Below are positions 17,442 to 26,774 of a DNA stretch of 64,000 bases, in pieces. This stretch comes from Magnetospirillum gryphiswaldense MSR-1 v2 (GTDB lineage Bacteria; Pseudomonadota; Alphaproteobacteria; Rhodospirillales; Magnetospirillaceae), in contig NC_023065.1 of the NCBI RefSeq assembly GCF_000513295.1, positions 744,001-808,000 of the forward strand, in the 5' to 3' direction. Position 1 is the first letter of the stretch. The number at the start of each line of letters is the position of its first letter. A program made the translations under genes and the position numbers. Below the pieces are notes generated by a model, which saw nothing but the letters and a program-made list of their open reading frames with translations, was not told where the DNA came from and did not search any database.

Positions 17442-17972
17442 TCAAACGGCTTGTGTATCGCTTTCCTTGAGCTTGGTCAGGCGGCGGCACAGATACAGAT
17501 TGCCGCGGCCATAGCTGTCGAGACGGCGCTGCAACTGGTCGTCGCAGGGGCGGAAATCCTGGAATCCCTTGCCGCGCCAATAGCCATCCTTGCCGGCGAT
17601 GGCGATCAGGCTCAGCACGTCGATGCTGTCGGCCAGGGCCAGCGCTTGCAGATGGTCCAGATACACATCCACCCGCCCGGCCCCTTGCGCCTGCGGCATA
17701 AGGGCGACATCGTGCAGGTGCAGGCAATCCTTGCCAGCGGGCAGGGCACCCAAAGGGGTATCAAGCAAGGGCGGCAGGCCCAGGCTCCAGACATGGGCGA
17801 AGCCGTAGCCGAAAACGGCGTCGTCCTCGGCCAGCATCTGACAGCCAGCAGGATAGAAGGCCAGCTTGTCGGCGAAGATTTCCTGCCGTTCCGGGTAGCC
17901 AGGGTGCAAATGCGCGGCGATCGCCATCACCTGGGGCAGGTCGTCGGCCCGCATGGGGCGCCAATGCATCAT
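17442..17972 (-). CDS. GNAT-family N-acetyltransferase
   Basis: A 176-residue protein beginning MHWRPMRADDLPQVMAIAAH, a typical GNAT first strand and helix. It continues with LHDVALMPQAQGAGRVDVYL (beta4 and the CoA-binding turn, here Q-A-Q-G-A-G) and ends with IAIAGKDGYWRGKGFQDF. GNAT enzymes transfer acetyl from acetyl-CoA to an amine. It overlaps the paaK stop by four bases and precedes iorA. The shared transcript suggests the acceptor is an aryl-acid pathway metabolite or enzyme; that is inference. Confidence 0.85.
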   Translation of the reverse strand: MMHWRPMRADDLPQVMAIAAHLHPGYPERQEIFADKLAFYPAGCQMLAEDDAVFGYGFAHVWSLGLPPLLDTPLGALPAGKDCLHLHDVALMPQAQGAGRVDVYLDHLQALALADSIDVLSLIAIAGKDGYWRGKGFQDFRPCDDQLQRRLDSYGRGNLYLCRRLTKLKESDTQAV

Positions 17973-19282
17973 GCCTTGCGCATGTCCCTGACCCGGACTG
18001 CCTTGCCCTGGCTACGCGGCAATTCCCCCGGCGCCCGCACCAAAACTTCACAGGTGACGCCGACCATGGATTTCAGGTGATGACGGACCTGATGGGCCAG
18101 CAGCTTGCGCGCATCCTCGTCGCGGTCTGCATCGGCTTCGGCCTCGACGGTCAGATGGTCCATGCTGCCTTGGCGGGTGATCACCAATTGATAATGCGGG
18201 GCGATGCCGGGGAAGCCGACCAGCACCGCTTCGATCTGGCTGGGGTAAAGGTTGACGCCCCTGATGATCAGCATGTCGTCGTTGCGCCCGGTCACCCGCA
18301 TGATGCGCACATGGGTGCGGCCACAGGCGCAGGGCTCGTCCACCAGCCGGGTGATGTCGCGGGTACGGTAGCGCACCATGGGCAGGGCCTGTTTGGTCAA
18401 TGTGGTGATGACCAGTTCGCCCGGCTCGCCCATGGGGACCGGCTCCATGGTGTCGGGGTTGACCACCTCGAAGACGAACTGGTCTTCCCAGCCGTGCAGG
18501 CCCAGGCGATAGGTGCATTCCATCGCCACGCCCGGCCCCATGATTTCCGACAGGCCATAGGTGTCGCAGGCGCGGATGCCCAGGCGGCGGTCCAGTTCCG
18601 CCCGCATGGTCTCCGACCACGGTTCGGCGCCGAAGGTGCCGACACGCAATGGACCATTGGCCAGATCGACGCCCATCTGCTCGGCCACTTCCACCAGATT
18701 AAGGGCATAGGACGGCGTCGCCGCCAGCACGGTGGCGCCGAAATCCATCATCAGCGCGATCTGGCGCTCGGTCTGACCGCCGGAAACCGGGGTGACCGTG
18801 CATTTCAGCCGCTCGGCCCCGGCATGAAAGCCCAGGCCGCCGGTGAACAGGCCGTAACCATAGGCATTGTGCATGCAATCACCCGGGCGCACCCCGGCAC
18901 AGGCGAGCGAGCGGGCCATCAGATCGGCCCACATATTAAGGTCGGCCTCGGTATAGCCGACCACGGTGGGCTTGCCGGTGGTGCCTGAACTGGCATGCAG
19001 ACGGATCACCTGTTCTCGCGGCACCGCGAACAGGCCGAAGGGGTAATTGTCGCGCAGATCGGTCTTGATGGTGAAGGGGAAGCGGGCCAGATCCTCAAGG
19101 TGCTTCAGATCGTCGGGGTGCACGCCCTTGGCATCGAAGGCCCGGCGATAATGGGCCACGTTGGCATAGGCGTGGGCCAGAGCATGGCGCAGGCGGTCCA
19201 GTTGCAGCCGGGCCAGGGCGGCACGGTCCATGCGCTCGATCTCGGGGGCGAACATGAAACCACTGGCAGCCGGGACGGTCAT
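17969..19282 (-). CDS. paaK: Phenylacetate-CoA ligase (aryl-acid CoA ligase)
   Basis: From the ATG at 19282 (GGAAG about six bases upstream) the protein has 437 residues, normal for PaaK. A frame extension to 19351 is not needed. It has the ATP/AMP loop LHASSGTTGKPTVVGYT, GAEPWSETMRAELD, DTYGLSEIMGPGVAMEC and the C-terminal GRNDDMLIIRGVNLYPSQIE hinge. It forms aryl-acetyl-CoA from the free acid, CoA and ATP. It leads the paaK-GNAT-iorA-iorB set: PaaK salvages free aryl acids while IorAB makes the CoA ester from aryl pyruvates. An orphan LuxR gene is 101 bases upstream on the same strand. Confidence 0.93.
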   Translation of the reverse strand: MTVPAASGFMFAPEIERMDRAALARLQLDRLRHALAHAYANVAHYRRAFDAKGVHPDDLKHLEDLARFPFTIKTDLRDNYPFGLFAVPREQVIRLHASSGTTGKPTVVGYTEADLNMWADLMARSLACAGVRPGDCMHNAYGYGLFTGGLGFHAGAERLKCTVTPVSGGQTERQIALMMDFGATVLAATPSYALNLVEVAEQMGVDLANGPLRVGTFGAEPWSETMRAELDRRLGIRACDTYGLSEIMGPGVAMECTYRLGLHGWEDQFVFEVVNPDTMEPVPMGEPGELVITTLTKQALPMVRYRTRDITRLVDEPCACGRTHVRIMRVTGRNDDMLIIRGVNLYPSQIEAVLVGFPGIAPHYQLVITRQGSMDHLTVEAEADADRDEDARKLLAHQVRHHLKSMVGVTCEVLVRAPGELPRSQGKAVRVRDMRKA

Positions 19283-19383
19283 TTTCACTTCCTTGTAAAC
19301 ATCCGTCCAGGCGGTGTACGCCGTTGGCCGCGCCGACGCAATATTCGGCACGGCTTTATTTGAAGATCATAATTGTTCTGATT

Positions 19384-20097
19384 TTAAGGCGCGATCAGCC
19401 CTTCGGCGATGGCCTTGTGCACCGCTTGGGCGGTGGTGGCGGCGCCCAGTTTATCCCGGGCGCTGCGTAAACTGGAGGTGACGTCGGATTCCGGGCGGTG
19501 CAGCAGGCCGGATATCTCCCACAACGACCGCCCATCGGCCAGAAAGGTCAGGCATTGCCGTTCCATCGCCGACAATTCGTCGTCGGGGATTTCCACTTCC
19601 AAAAGCCGTTCGATGGCGGTGTGGTAGTAAAGCGCCAGCAGCTTCAGGCGCGGCTGCATATTGGCGAAATGCTCCATCTCGGCGCGCGAGCGGAAGGCGA
19701 AGGACATGGCGGCGATACAGCCGTTATCGCTGTGGAACGGGATGGTGAAGCCGTCGCGGATACCGTATTTGGCCGCCTCGGCGAACAGCAATTTCTGTTC
19801 CGGGCTCATGGCGCCGGGACGGTTGAGCAGGAAGCGCCAGGCAAAGGGCAGGTGGCTGCGCTGGGCCTCCAGCACCACCGGGTCGATGAACTGGTAGCGG
19901 TTGGCGAAATAATGCTCCATCCATTCGGTCGGATAGGTGGCGTCCCAATAGGGATTTTCCAGGCCCGGGCGGCTGTTGCCATAGGCGAAAAAATCCACAT
20001 TGGCCAGCTTGGCCAGCCGCCGCAAGGAATCCTGGGCCGAGGAAATGTCCTCGACCCACAGCAATTCCTCGGTCATTTCGCTGATCCAGGAATCCAT
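19384..20097 (-). CDS. Orphan LuxR-type regulator with autoinducer-binding domain
   Basis: A 237-residue protein. The N-terminal autoinducer-binding domain retains the usual pocket residues: Trp59 and Tyr63 (TEWMEHYFANRYQF), Asp72-Pro73 (IDPVV), Trp87 (LPFAW) and Gly near 112-116. The C-terminal GerE-type HTH (LSAMERQCLTFLADGRSLWE, then ISGLLHRPES) is less canonical than in the LuxR at 42 kb. No luxI lies next to it; the only synthase here is about 23 kb away. It sits just upstream of paaK-iorAB, a plausible target. A TTCCC-CTT-GGGAA dyad at 20110-20122 overlaps its translation start region. Confidence 0.88.
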   Translation of the reverse strand: MDSWISEMTEELLWVEDISSAQDSLRRLAKLANVDFFAYGNSRPGLENPYWDATYPTEWMEHYFANRYQFIDPVVLEAQRSHLPFAWRFLLNRPGAMSPEQKLLFAEAAKYGIRDGFTIPFHSDNGCIAAMSFAFRSRAEMEHFANMQPRLKLLALYYHTAIERLLEVEIPDDELSAMERQCLTFLADGRSLWEISGLLHRPESDVTSSLRSARDKLGAATTAQAVHKAIAEGLIAP

Positions 20098-20170
20098 CGG
20101 CTCCTCCCATTCCCCTTGGGAAGGTTAGATCAATTCCTAAAAAATATCCAGCAATGGTTGTGATTATGAC

Positions 20171-21631
20171 CTAAGACAACCCACCCATGCAGAGGTATTT
20201 GATCTCGAGGAAATCGTCCATGCCGTACTTGCTGCCCTCGCGCCCGATACCCGATTCCTTGACGCCGCCAAAGGGGGCGACCTCGGTCGAGATGATGCCT
20301 TCGTTGATGCCGACGATGCCGTATTCCAACGCTGCCGACACCCGCCAGCAGCGGCCGATATCGCGGGAATAGAAATAGGCGGCCAGACCGAACTCGGTAT
20401 CGTTGGCCATCCGCACCGCCTGTTCCTCGCTGTCGAAGCGGAACAGGGGGGCCACCGGGCCGAAGGTTTCCTCGCGCGCCACCAACATGTCGGGCGTGAT
20501 GCCGGTCAGGATGGTGGGCTGGAAGAAGGTGCCGCCCAGATCATGGCGCTTGCCGCCGGTGAGCACTTTGGCCCCCTTGGCGACAGCGTCGGCGATGTGG
20601 CGTTCGACCTTTTCTACCGCTTGCTCGTTGATCAGCGGGCCTTGATGGGTTTCGCCCAGCAGGCCGGGGCCGACCACCAGCTTGGCCACCGCCTGGGCCA
20701 GCTTGGCGGCGAAGGCATCATAGACCGATGATTGCACCAGGATGCGGTTGGCGCAGACGCAGGTCTGGCCGGTGTTGCGGTATTTCGACGCCATGGCCCC
20801 GGCCACCGCCGCATCCAAATCGGCATCGTCGAAGACGATGAAGGGAGCGTTGCCGCCCAGTTCGAAGCTGACCTTCTTCATGGTGTCGGCGCATTGGCGC
20901 ATCAGGTGCTTGCCCACCTCGGTCGAGCCGGTGAAGCTGAGCTTGCGTACCAGCGGGTTGCGGGTCAGCTCGTCGCCCACCGGCACCGGATCGGTGCAGG
21001 GCAACACGTTGAACACACCCGCCGGAATGCCGGCGCGCTTGGCCAGTTCGGCCAGGGCCAGGGCGGATAGCGGCGTGTCTTCCGCCGGCTTGACCACCAC
21101 GGTGCAGCCGGCGGCCAAAGCGGGCGCGCATTTGCGGGTGATCATGGCGTTGGGGAAGTTCCAAGGGGTGATGGCGGCGACGACGCCGATGGGCTCCTTG
21201 GTCACTACGATGCGGCGGCCCAGGGCGTTTTCCGGGATGACGTCGCCATAGACGCGCTTGGCTTCCTCGGCGAACCATTCGACGAACGAGGCGCCGTAAA
21301 CCACCTCGCCCTTGGATTCGGCCAAGGGCTTGCCCTGCTCGGCGGTCATCAGCGTGGCCAGATCATCGGCATTGGCCAGGATCAGCTCGAACCACTTACG
21401 CAAAATGGCGGCACGTTCCTTGGCCGTCTTCGCCCGCCAGCCGGGCAGGGCACGGGCGGCGGCGTCGATGGCGCGGCGGGTTTCCGCCTGACCCATGGAC
21501 GCCACCTGGGCGATGATTTGGCCGTTGGCGGGGTTGGTGACGGCGAAGACCGCCCCCGAATCCGCATGGATCCATTTGCCATCCACGTGGCCGTGATTGC
21601 GCAGCAAGGTGAAATCGGCAAGGTCCAGCAT
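20171..21631 (-). CDS. gabD: NAD(P)-aldehyde dehydrogenase, succinate-semialdehyde type
   Basis: ATG 21631 (GGAAG upstream) gives 486 residues, the usual GabD length; the frame extends further upstream without need. It contains the cofactor-binding [25 protein letters not shown], the catalytic Glu in [13 protein letters not shown] and the catalytic Cys in [12 protein letters not shown]. GabD oxidises succinate semialdehyde to succinate; close relatives act on glutarate semialdehyde and other aldehydes. It is divergent from an alpha/beta hydrolase across 75 bases. Substrate assignment is by overall resemblance. Confidence 0.88.
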   Translation of the reverse strand: MLDLADFTLLRNHGHVDGKWIHADSGAVFAVTNPANGQIIAQVASMGQAETRRAIDAAARALPGWRAKTAKERAAILRKWFELILANADDLATLMTAEQGKPLAESKGEVVYGASFVEWFAEEAKRVYGDVIPENALGRRIVVTKEPIGVVAAITPWNFPNAMITRKCAPALAAGCTVVVKPAEDTPLSALALAELAKRAGIPAGVFNVLPCTDPVPVGDELTRNPLVRKLSFTGSTEVGKHLMRQCADTMKKVSFELGGNAPFIVFDDADLDAAVAGAMASKYRNTGQTCVCANRILVQSSVYDAFAAKLAQAVAKLVVGPGLLGETHQGPLINEQAVEKVERHIADAVAKGAKVLTGGKRHDLGGTFFQPTILTGITPDMLVAREETFGPVAPLFRFDSEEQAVRMANDTEFGLAAYFYSRDIGRCWRVSAALEYGIVGINEGIISTEVAPFGGVKESGIGREGSKYGMDDFLEIKYLCMGGLS

Positions 21632-21706
21632 TGTCGTCTTCCTGAAAGACAAGGATCGGCAAACAGATATACTCGCGCCAGACCGAAAACACCAAGGGGC
21701 CGTCCC

Positions 21707-22546
21707 ATGTCCGCCAGAACTTCGCATTACCTGTCCGTCGCCGGCCATGAAATCCATGTCAGCGAATGGGGCGACAAGGATGCCCCGGCTTTGGTCATGT
21801 GGCACGGACTGGCCCGCACCGGGCGCGATTTCGACATCGCCGCCGCCCATTTCGCCGATCGTTATCGGGTCATCTGCCCCGATACCATCGGGCGTGGTTT
21901 GTCCAGTTGGTCGGGCAATCCCGACACCGATTATACCGTGCCGGTCTATTGCGCCATCGCCCTGGGTCTGTTGGACCAATTAGGCGTGCAGAACTGCGCT
22001 TGGGTCGGCACCTCCATGGGCGGGCTGATCGGCATGGCCCTGGCCGGCAGCGACATGGGGCGCGACCGCATCACCAAGCTGGTGGTCAACGATATCGGCC
22101 CGGTGTTGAACGCCGAGGCGATCAATCGCATCAAGGCCTATGTCAGCATGGTGCCGGAATTCACCACCATGGTCGAATTCGAGAAATTCCTGCGCGTTGT
22201 CTATGCGCCCTTCGGCCAATTAAGTGATGCCGAGTGGCGGTCGATGGCGGAAACATCGGTGCGCCGCCGTGACAACGGCAAGCTGTCGTCGCATTTCGAC
22301 CCGGCGGTGATGCGGGTGTTCTGCGAGCAGTTCGACGGCTCCGATGCCTGGGAATTGTGGGACGCCATCACCTGTCCGACCTTGGTCCTGCGCGGCGAAT
22401 CCTCGGACCTGATCCTGGCGGAAACAGCAGAGGAAATGACCGGGCGCGGTCCCAAACCCAAATTGATCACCGTGCCCGGTTGCGGCCATGCGCCGGCCCT
22501 GAATACCCAAGCGCAATTAGGTATCTTAAATGATTTTTTACTGTGA
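21707..22546 (+). CDS. Alpha/beta-fold hydrolase
   Basis: ATG 21707 gives 279 residues. It has the oxyanion segment [15 protein letters not shown], the nucleophile elbow [13 protein letters not shown], an Asp in [11 protein letters not shown] and the C-terminal catalytic His in [10 protein letters not shown]. These fit a serine esterase/lactonase-like alpha/beta hydrolase. The real substrate is not readable. It is divergent from the aldehyde dehydrogenase, and the pair may act on related carbonyl compounds. Because the genome makes acyl-homoserine lactones, a lactonase or acylase side role is possible but unsupported. Confidence 0.85.
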   Translation: MSARTSHYLSVAGHEIHVSEWGDKDAPALVMWHGLARTGRDFDIAAAHFADRYRVICPDTIGRGLSSWSGNPDTDYTVPVYCAIALGLLDQLGVQNCAWVGTSMGGLIGMALAGSDMGRDRITKLVVNDIGPVLNAEAINRIKAYVSMVPEFTTMVEFEKFLRVVYAPFGQLSDAEWRSMAETSVRRRDNGKLSSHFDPAVMRVFCEQFDGSDAWELWDAITCPTLVLRGESSDLILAETAEEMTGRGPKPKLITVPGCGHAPALNTQAQLGILNDFLL

Positions 22547-22637
22547 CCATTAAGGTCGGTGCGGTCTAGGTGTGCAATTCTTTGTGTTTTCTCTGTCGTA
22601 CTTTGGTACTACCCTGGCCAGGGGTGGAGGTACGAAA

Positions 22638-25600
22638 ATGAGTAAACGCGAGACAAATCGCAAATCGTCCGACCGGCGGTATGATGGCGCACCGGTCCCT
22701 TTTATCGTCGGGATCGGCGCTTCAGCCGGAGGGCTTGAGGCGCTCGAGCGGTTTTTCGAGCATATGCCCCCGGCCCCCACCGGCATGGCTTTCGTCGTTG
22801 TCCAGCATCTTTCTCCCGATCACAAAAGTCTGATGGTCGATCTGCTGTCGAAGCGGACATCCCTGCCGGTGTTGCAGGTTGAAGAGAACATGCGGGTGAA
22901 TGCCGACACGGTTTATGTGCTGCCACCCGGCAAGACCCTGGTCATCCGTGACAGACATTTGCGCCTGGCGGCCAAGGATCAACGCAACGGCATCGTCTTG
23001 CCCATCGATATCTTTTTGCATTCCCTCGCCTTGGATCAGGGGGGGATGGCGGCAGCGGTGATCTTGTCGGGGACCGGGAGCGACGGTACCCGGGGGGTTC
23101 GGGCCATCCACGAACAAGGCGGCATGGTGGTGGTGCAAAACCCCGAGACAGCGCGCTTTGACGGTATGCCGCGCTCGGCCATCGATACCGGTATTGTCGA
23201 CGAAATATTGCCCCCTGACGAAATCGCTCTGCGATTGCAGTCCTTCGTCAGTCAGGCGGCGACGGTGCATCCGGCGGAACAGTCGCAAAAGCAGATGCAA
23301 GGCGGCGCGGATGAGGTGGACCGGATCATCCGGGTCTTGCTGTCGCAGACCGGAACCGATTTTTCCCATTATCGGCGCGGCACCTTGGTTCGGCGGATCG
23401 AGCGGCGCATGCATCTCAATCAAGTGGAGCACTATACGGATTACGCCGTGCAACTGGCCGCCAGCCCGCAGGAAGCGGCCAATCTGCGCAAGGAATTGCT
23501 GATCAGCGTCACGGCTTTTTTCCGCGATCCCATAATGTTCGAGGATTTGCGGGCAAGCGTGCTTGAGCCGTTGGTGAAGCGGACGCCATCGGGGGCATCA
23601 ATCCGCTTGTGGGTCTGCGGTTGTGCAACCGGCGAAGAAGCCTATTCCTTGGCTATTTTGTTGGCTGAGGCGGTGTCTGTAAGTAAAAAAGAAATTGATG
23701 TAAAAGTATTTGCCACGGATATCGATCGAAACGCCATGGATTTTGCCAGCGTAGGTATCTACGCTGAGAGCACAGTTGCTGATGTGTCTCCTGAGCTTCT
23801 TGATAAATATTTTATTAAGATTGGTGATAATTATAAGGTTGTTCCGCAAATCCGGCGTATGGTTTTGTTCGCCGCACATAATGTCATCAAGGATCCGCCC
23901 TTCACCAAGATTGACTTGGTGTCGTGCCGCAATCTGTTGATTTATTTCGAGCCTGAATTGCAGCAAGCCGTTCTGTCTCGGCTGCAATTTTCGCTCAAGG
24001 TTGGTGGCCATCTGATGCTGGGGTCAAGCGAGACCCTGGGTGGCATGGCGGATAATTTTGACGCTGTCAGTGGTAAAAATCGGATATTCCGTCTGACCTG
24101 TCAGCCGCCCTTGCCGCTTTCCGGTGTCGGCACGGCGACGGATAACGTTGGCCGGATGCTCCCCACTTTGGTGGCGCGGGGACGCGCGTCGCCTGGAATT
24201 GCCGTCGAGGAAGCCACCCAGGCCTTGTTGCGGTCCACCTGCCCGCCGACCCTGCTGGTGAATGAAGCCTTTGAAATGGTTCATAATTTTGGTGGGGTCG
24301 AGCGGTTTTTGCGCTTGCCGACCGGGGCCATCTCGCTGGATCTGCTGAAGCATTTGCCGTCCGGATTATCCGCCTTGTTGGCCGCCACCTTGCACCGGGT
24401 CTTCCGGGAATGGCAGGAAATCCATCTCCAAAACACCGTCATCGAGAACCAGGCGGGTGAGAGCGAGACGATCAAGCTGATCTTGCAACCGGTGCCAAGT
24501 CCCGGTGGCCTGCGGCGCCATGTCCTGGTGATGTTCATGGCCTGCACGCCCCGCGATGGCGATGCCATTACCATCGATGTGGATCAGGTCGCCAGCGAAC
24601 GCATCCGGACGCTGGAGAACGAACTGCAAAGCAGCCGCGAAAGCCAGCAGACCGTCATCGAGGAACTGGAAACCACTAACGAGGAATTGCAGGCCACCAA
24701 CGAGGAAATGTTGGCAGCCAATGAAGAATTGCAAAGCGCCAATGAAGAACTTCAGTCGGTGAATGAGGAACTTTACACCGTAAACGCCGAACTGAATGAA
24801 AAGGTGGATGAACTCACGCGCTTGAACAGCGACTTGGACACGCTGATGGAAGCGACCGATATCGGCATCGTCTTCCTTGACAATGCGGGCCTCGTCCGTC
24901 GATTCACGCCCATGGCCGGCAAGATCATCAATCTGATGGATCGCGATATCGGTCGGCCCATCTTCAATCTGTCCAACAATCTGGATTATCCGGATTTGTC
25001 CGACGACATCCGCTTGGTTCTGGCCAATTCCCAGTTTCTGGAACGTGAGGCGACAATCGCCGACGGCTCGTCGACCATGTTGATCCGCATGCATCCCTAT
25101 CGAAGCGATCAGGGCGCGGCTGCCGGTATGATTTTAACGTTTGTCGATGTCACCCCCATCAAGGGGGCGGAACGGCGCTTGCAGATGTACCTAGATTCCC
25201 TGCCTTACGAGATGGCGGTTTTGGAGAAGGACGGGCAGATCTCGTTGGTGAATGCCGCCTGGCGTGGTTTTGCCGCCGCCAACGGCATCAACCCCGAACG
25301 GGTCGGGGTCGGATGCAATTACTTCGGCGTCTGTCGTGCCACCGATGGGCCGGATCGGGCCTTGGCGGAAACGGCCGAAGCCGGGGTGCGGGCGGTCCTG
25401 GAAGGGCGTGCGCCCAGCTTCATGCTGGAATATCCTTGCCACTCCCCCAACGAATACCGCTGGTTCATGATGAATGCCGGTCCGACCGACACCGGCGGGG
25501 CGGTGGTCAGTCACATCAACATCACCGACCGCAAACGCGGGGAAGAAAAGCTGCGTCTGGCCGCCAGTGTGTTTGAATGCAGCGGCGAGGCCATTCTGAT

Positions 25601-26615
25601 CGCCGATTCGGAGGAGCGGATCATTTCCGTCAATCGGGCCTTTGTCGAGATGACCGGTTATCAGCCCCAGGATATTTTGGGCAAGACACCGCGGACCCTG
25701 GCCTCGGGCCGCCACGATCACAGCTTTTATCATGCCATGTGGGATGAACTCAGAACCCGTGGCATCTGGCGCGGCGAGGTGTGGAACCGTCGCCGCAACG
25801 GCCAAGTCTATCCGGAATGGCTCACCATCAGCGCCGTGAAAAACCAGATGGGGAGCATCCTCAACTACGTGGCGGTATTCACCGATATCAGCGAGCGCAA
25901 GGCGGCCGAGCAGCGTCTGATGGACATCAATGCCGAACTGGAGCAATTCGCCTATGTCGCCAGCCACGATCTGCGCGAGCCTTTGCGCATGGTCAATTCC
26001 TATCTGACCTTGATCGAACGGCGTTTGGGGGAAAGGCTGGATGCCGAAACCCAGGAATTCATGCGCTTCGCCACCGATGGCGCCAAACGCATGGATTCCC
26101 TTATTTTGCATCTGTTGGAATATTCCCGCATCGGTCGGATGTCGAGCCCAAGTCGCCTGATCAGTATCAACGAATTGCTGGCTCCTTTCATGGCCGGCCT
26201 GATGCCCATGCAGGATCAACGGCAAGGTGAGATTACGGTAACTGGCGGTGAGTGCTCGGTTTTCGTCCATGAAAGCGAATGCACGCGCCTGTTCCAGAAC
26301 GTCATCGGCAATGCCCTGAAATATTGTGATCCCGATCAAAACCCGCGCATCACCATTACCTGTCAGAATACCGGCGAATTTGTTCTGGTGGCGGTGGCCG
26401 ATAACGGCATCGGCATCGCCATGGATCAGCAGGACAAGGTGTTTCGCATGTTCCAGCGGCTGCACCCGCGCGAGGCCTATGGCGGCGGCACCGGCATTGG
26501 CCTAGCCGTATGCAAGAAGATCGTGGAAAACCATGGCGGTCGCATGTGGTTTGAATCAAGGGCCGGCGAGGGGGCGACGTTCTATTTCACCTTGCCGACC
26601 AAGTCCGACGAATGA
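22638..26615 (+). CDS. CheB-CheR-PAS-histidine kinase fusion
   Basis: ATG 22638 follows GGAGG at the right distance, giving 1325 residues. Domains in order: CheB methylesterase with Ser29 (GIGASAGG), His57 (VVQHLSPDH) and Asp149 (GTGSDGT); CheR methyltransferase (about 225-470; [31 protein letters not shown]); a coiled coil of repeated N-E-E-L-Q units (about 680-735); three PAS regions; HisKA with His1110 in [12 protein letters not shown]; and a C-terminal ATPase ([16 protein letters not shown]). It lacks a receiver on CheB, so control must come from the PAS/coil region. A short AT-rich patch lies inside the CheR part. Confidence 0.93.
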   Translation: MSKRETNRKSSDRRYDGAPVPFIVGIGASAGGLEALERFFEHMPPAPTGMAFVVVQHLSPDHKSLMVDLLSKRTSLPVLQVEENMRVNADTVYVLPPGKTLVIRDRHLRLAAKDQRNGIVLPIDIFLHSLALDQGGMAAAVILSGTGSDGTRGVRAIHEQGGMVVVQNPETARFDGMPRSAIDTGIVDEILPPDEIALRLQSFVSQAATVHPAEQSQKQMQGGADEVDRIIRVLLSQTGTDFSHYRRGTLVRRIERRMHLNQVEHYTDYAVQLAASPQEAANLRKELLISVTAFFRDPIMFEDLRASVLEPLVKRTPSGASIRLWVCGCATGEEAYSLAILLAEAVSVSKKEIDVKVFATDIDRNAMDFASVGIYAESTVADVSPELLDKYFIKIGDNYKVVPQIRRMVLFAAHNVIKDPPFTKIDLVSCRNLLIYFEPELQQAVLSRLQFSLKVGGHLMLGSSETLGGMADNFDAVSGKNRIFRLTCQPPLPLSGVGTATDNVGRMLPTLVARGRASPGIAVEEATQALLRSTCPPTLLVNEAFEMVHNFGGVERFLRLPTGAISLDLLKHLPSGLSALLAATLHRVFREWQEIHLQNTVIENQAGESETIKLILQPVPSPGGLRRHVLVMFMACTPRDGDAITIDVDQVASERIRTLENELQSSRESQQTVIEELETTNEELQATNEEMLAANEELQSANEELQSVNEELYTVNAELNEKVDELTRLNSDLDTLMEATDIGIVFLDNAGLVRRFTPMAGKIINLMDRDIGRPIFNLSNNLDYPDLSDDIRLVLANSQFLEREATIADGSSTMLIRMHPYRSDQGAAAGMILTFVDVTPIKGAERRLQMYLDSLPYEMAVLEKDGQISLVNAAWRGFAAANGINPERVGVGCNYFGVCRATDGPDRALAETAEAGVRAVLEGRAPSFMLEYPCHSPNEYRWFMMNAGPTDTGGAVVSHINITDRKRGEEKLRLAASVFECSGEAILIADSEERIISVNRAFVEMTGYQPQDILGKTPRTLASGRHDHSFYHAMWDELRTRGIWRGEVWNRRRNGQVYPEWLTISAVKNQMGSILNYVAVFTDISERKAAEQRLMDINAELEQFAYVASHDLREPLRMVNSYLTLIERRLGERLDAETQEFMRFATDGAKRMDSLILHLLEYSRIGRMSSPSRLISINELLAPFMAGLMPMQDQRQGEITVTGGECSVFVHESECTRLFQNVIGNALKYCDPDQNPRITITCQNTGEFVLVAVADNGIGIAMDQQDKVFRMFQRLHPREAYGGGTGIGLAVCKKIVENHGGRMWFESRAGEGATFYFTLPTKSDE

Positions 26616-26662
26616 TGTCGATGGTCTGACAGGGGCGGAAAAACACCTGTTTTCTTTCGTCG

Positions 26663-26730
26663 TTCCCGCGCAGGCGGGAATCCATGAGTGGCGAAAAAGG
26701 TGGTGGTGCACCCTCCCGCCTTCGCGGGAG
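26663..26730. repeat. Pair of REP-like hairpins
   Basis: Two hairpins share a CCCGC core: TTCCCGC-GCAG-GCGGGAA at 26663-26680 and CTCCCGC-CTTC-GCGGGAG at 26713-26730, each with a seven-base perfect stem. The surrounding CGTTCCCGCG-AGGCGGGAATCCA-type sequence is the dispersed intergenic repeat known from many proteobacteria. It lies between the convergent hybrid-kinase and cyclase genes and may also stop transcription from either side. Confidence 0.75.
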
Positions 26731-26774
26731 CGATGGCTCAGAAAGTGGCAAGCAGAGTTATTCCGCAGCCTGTT

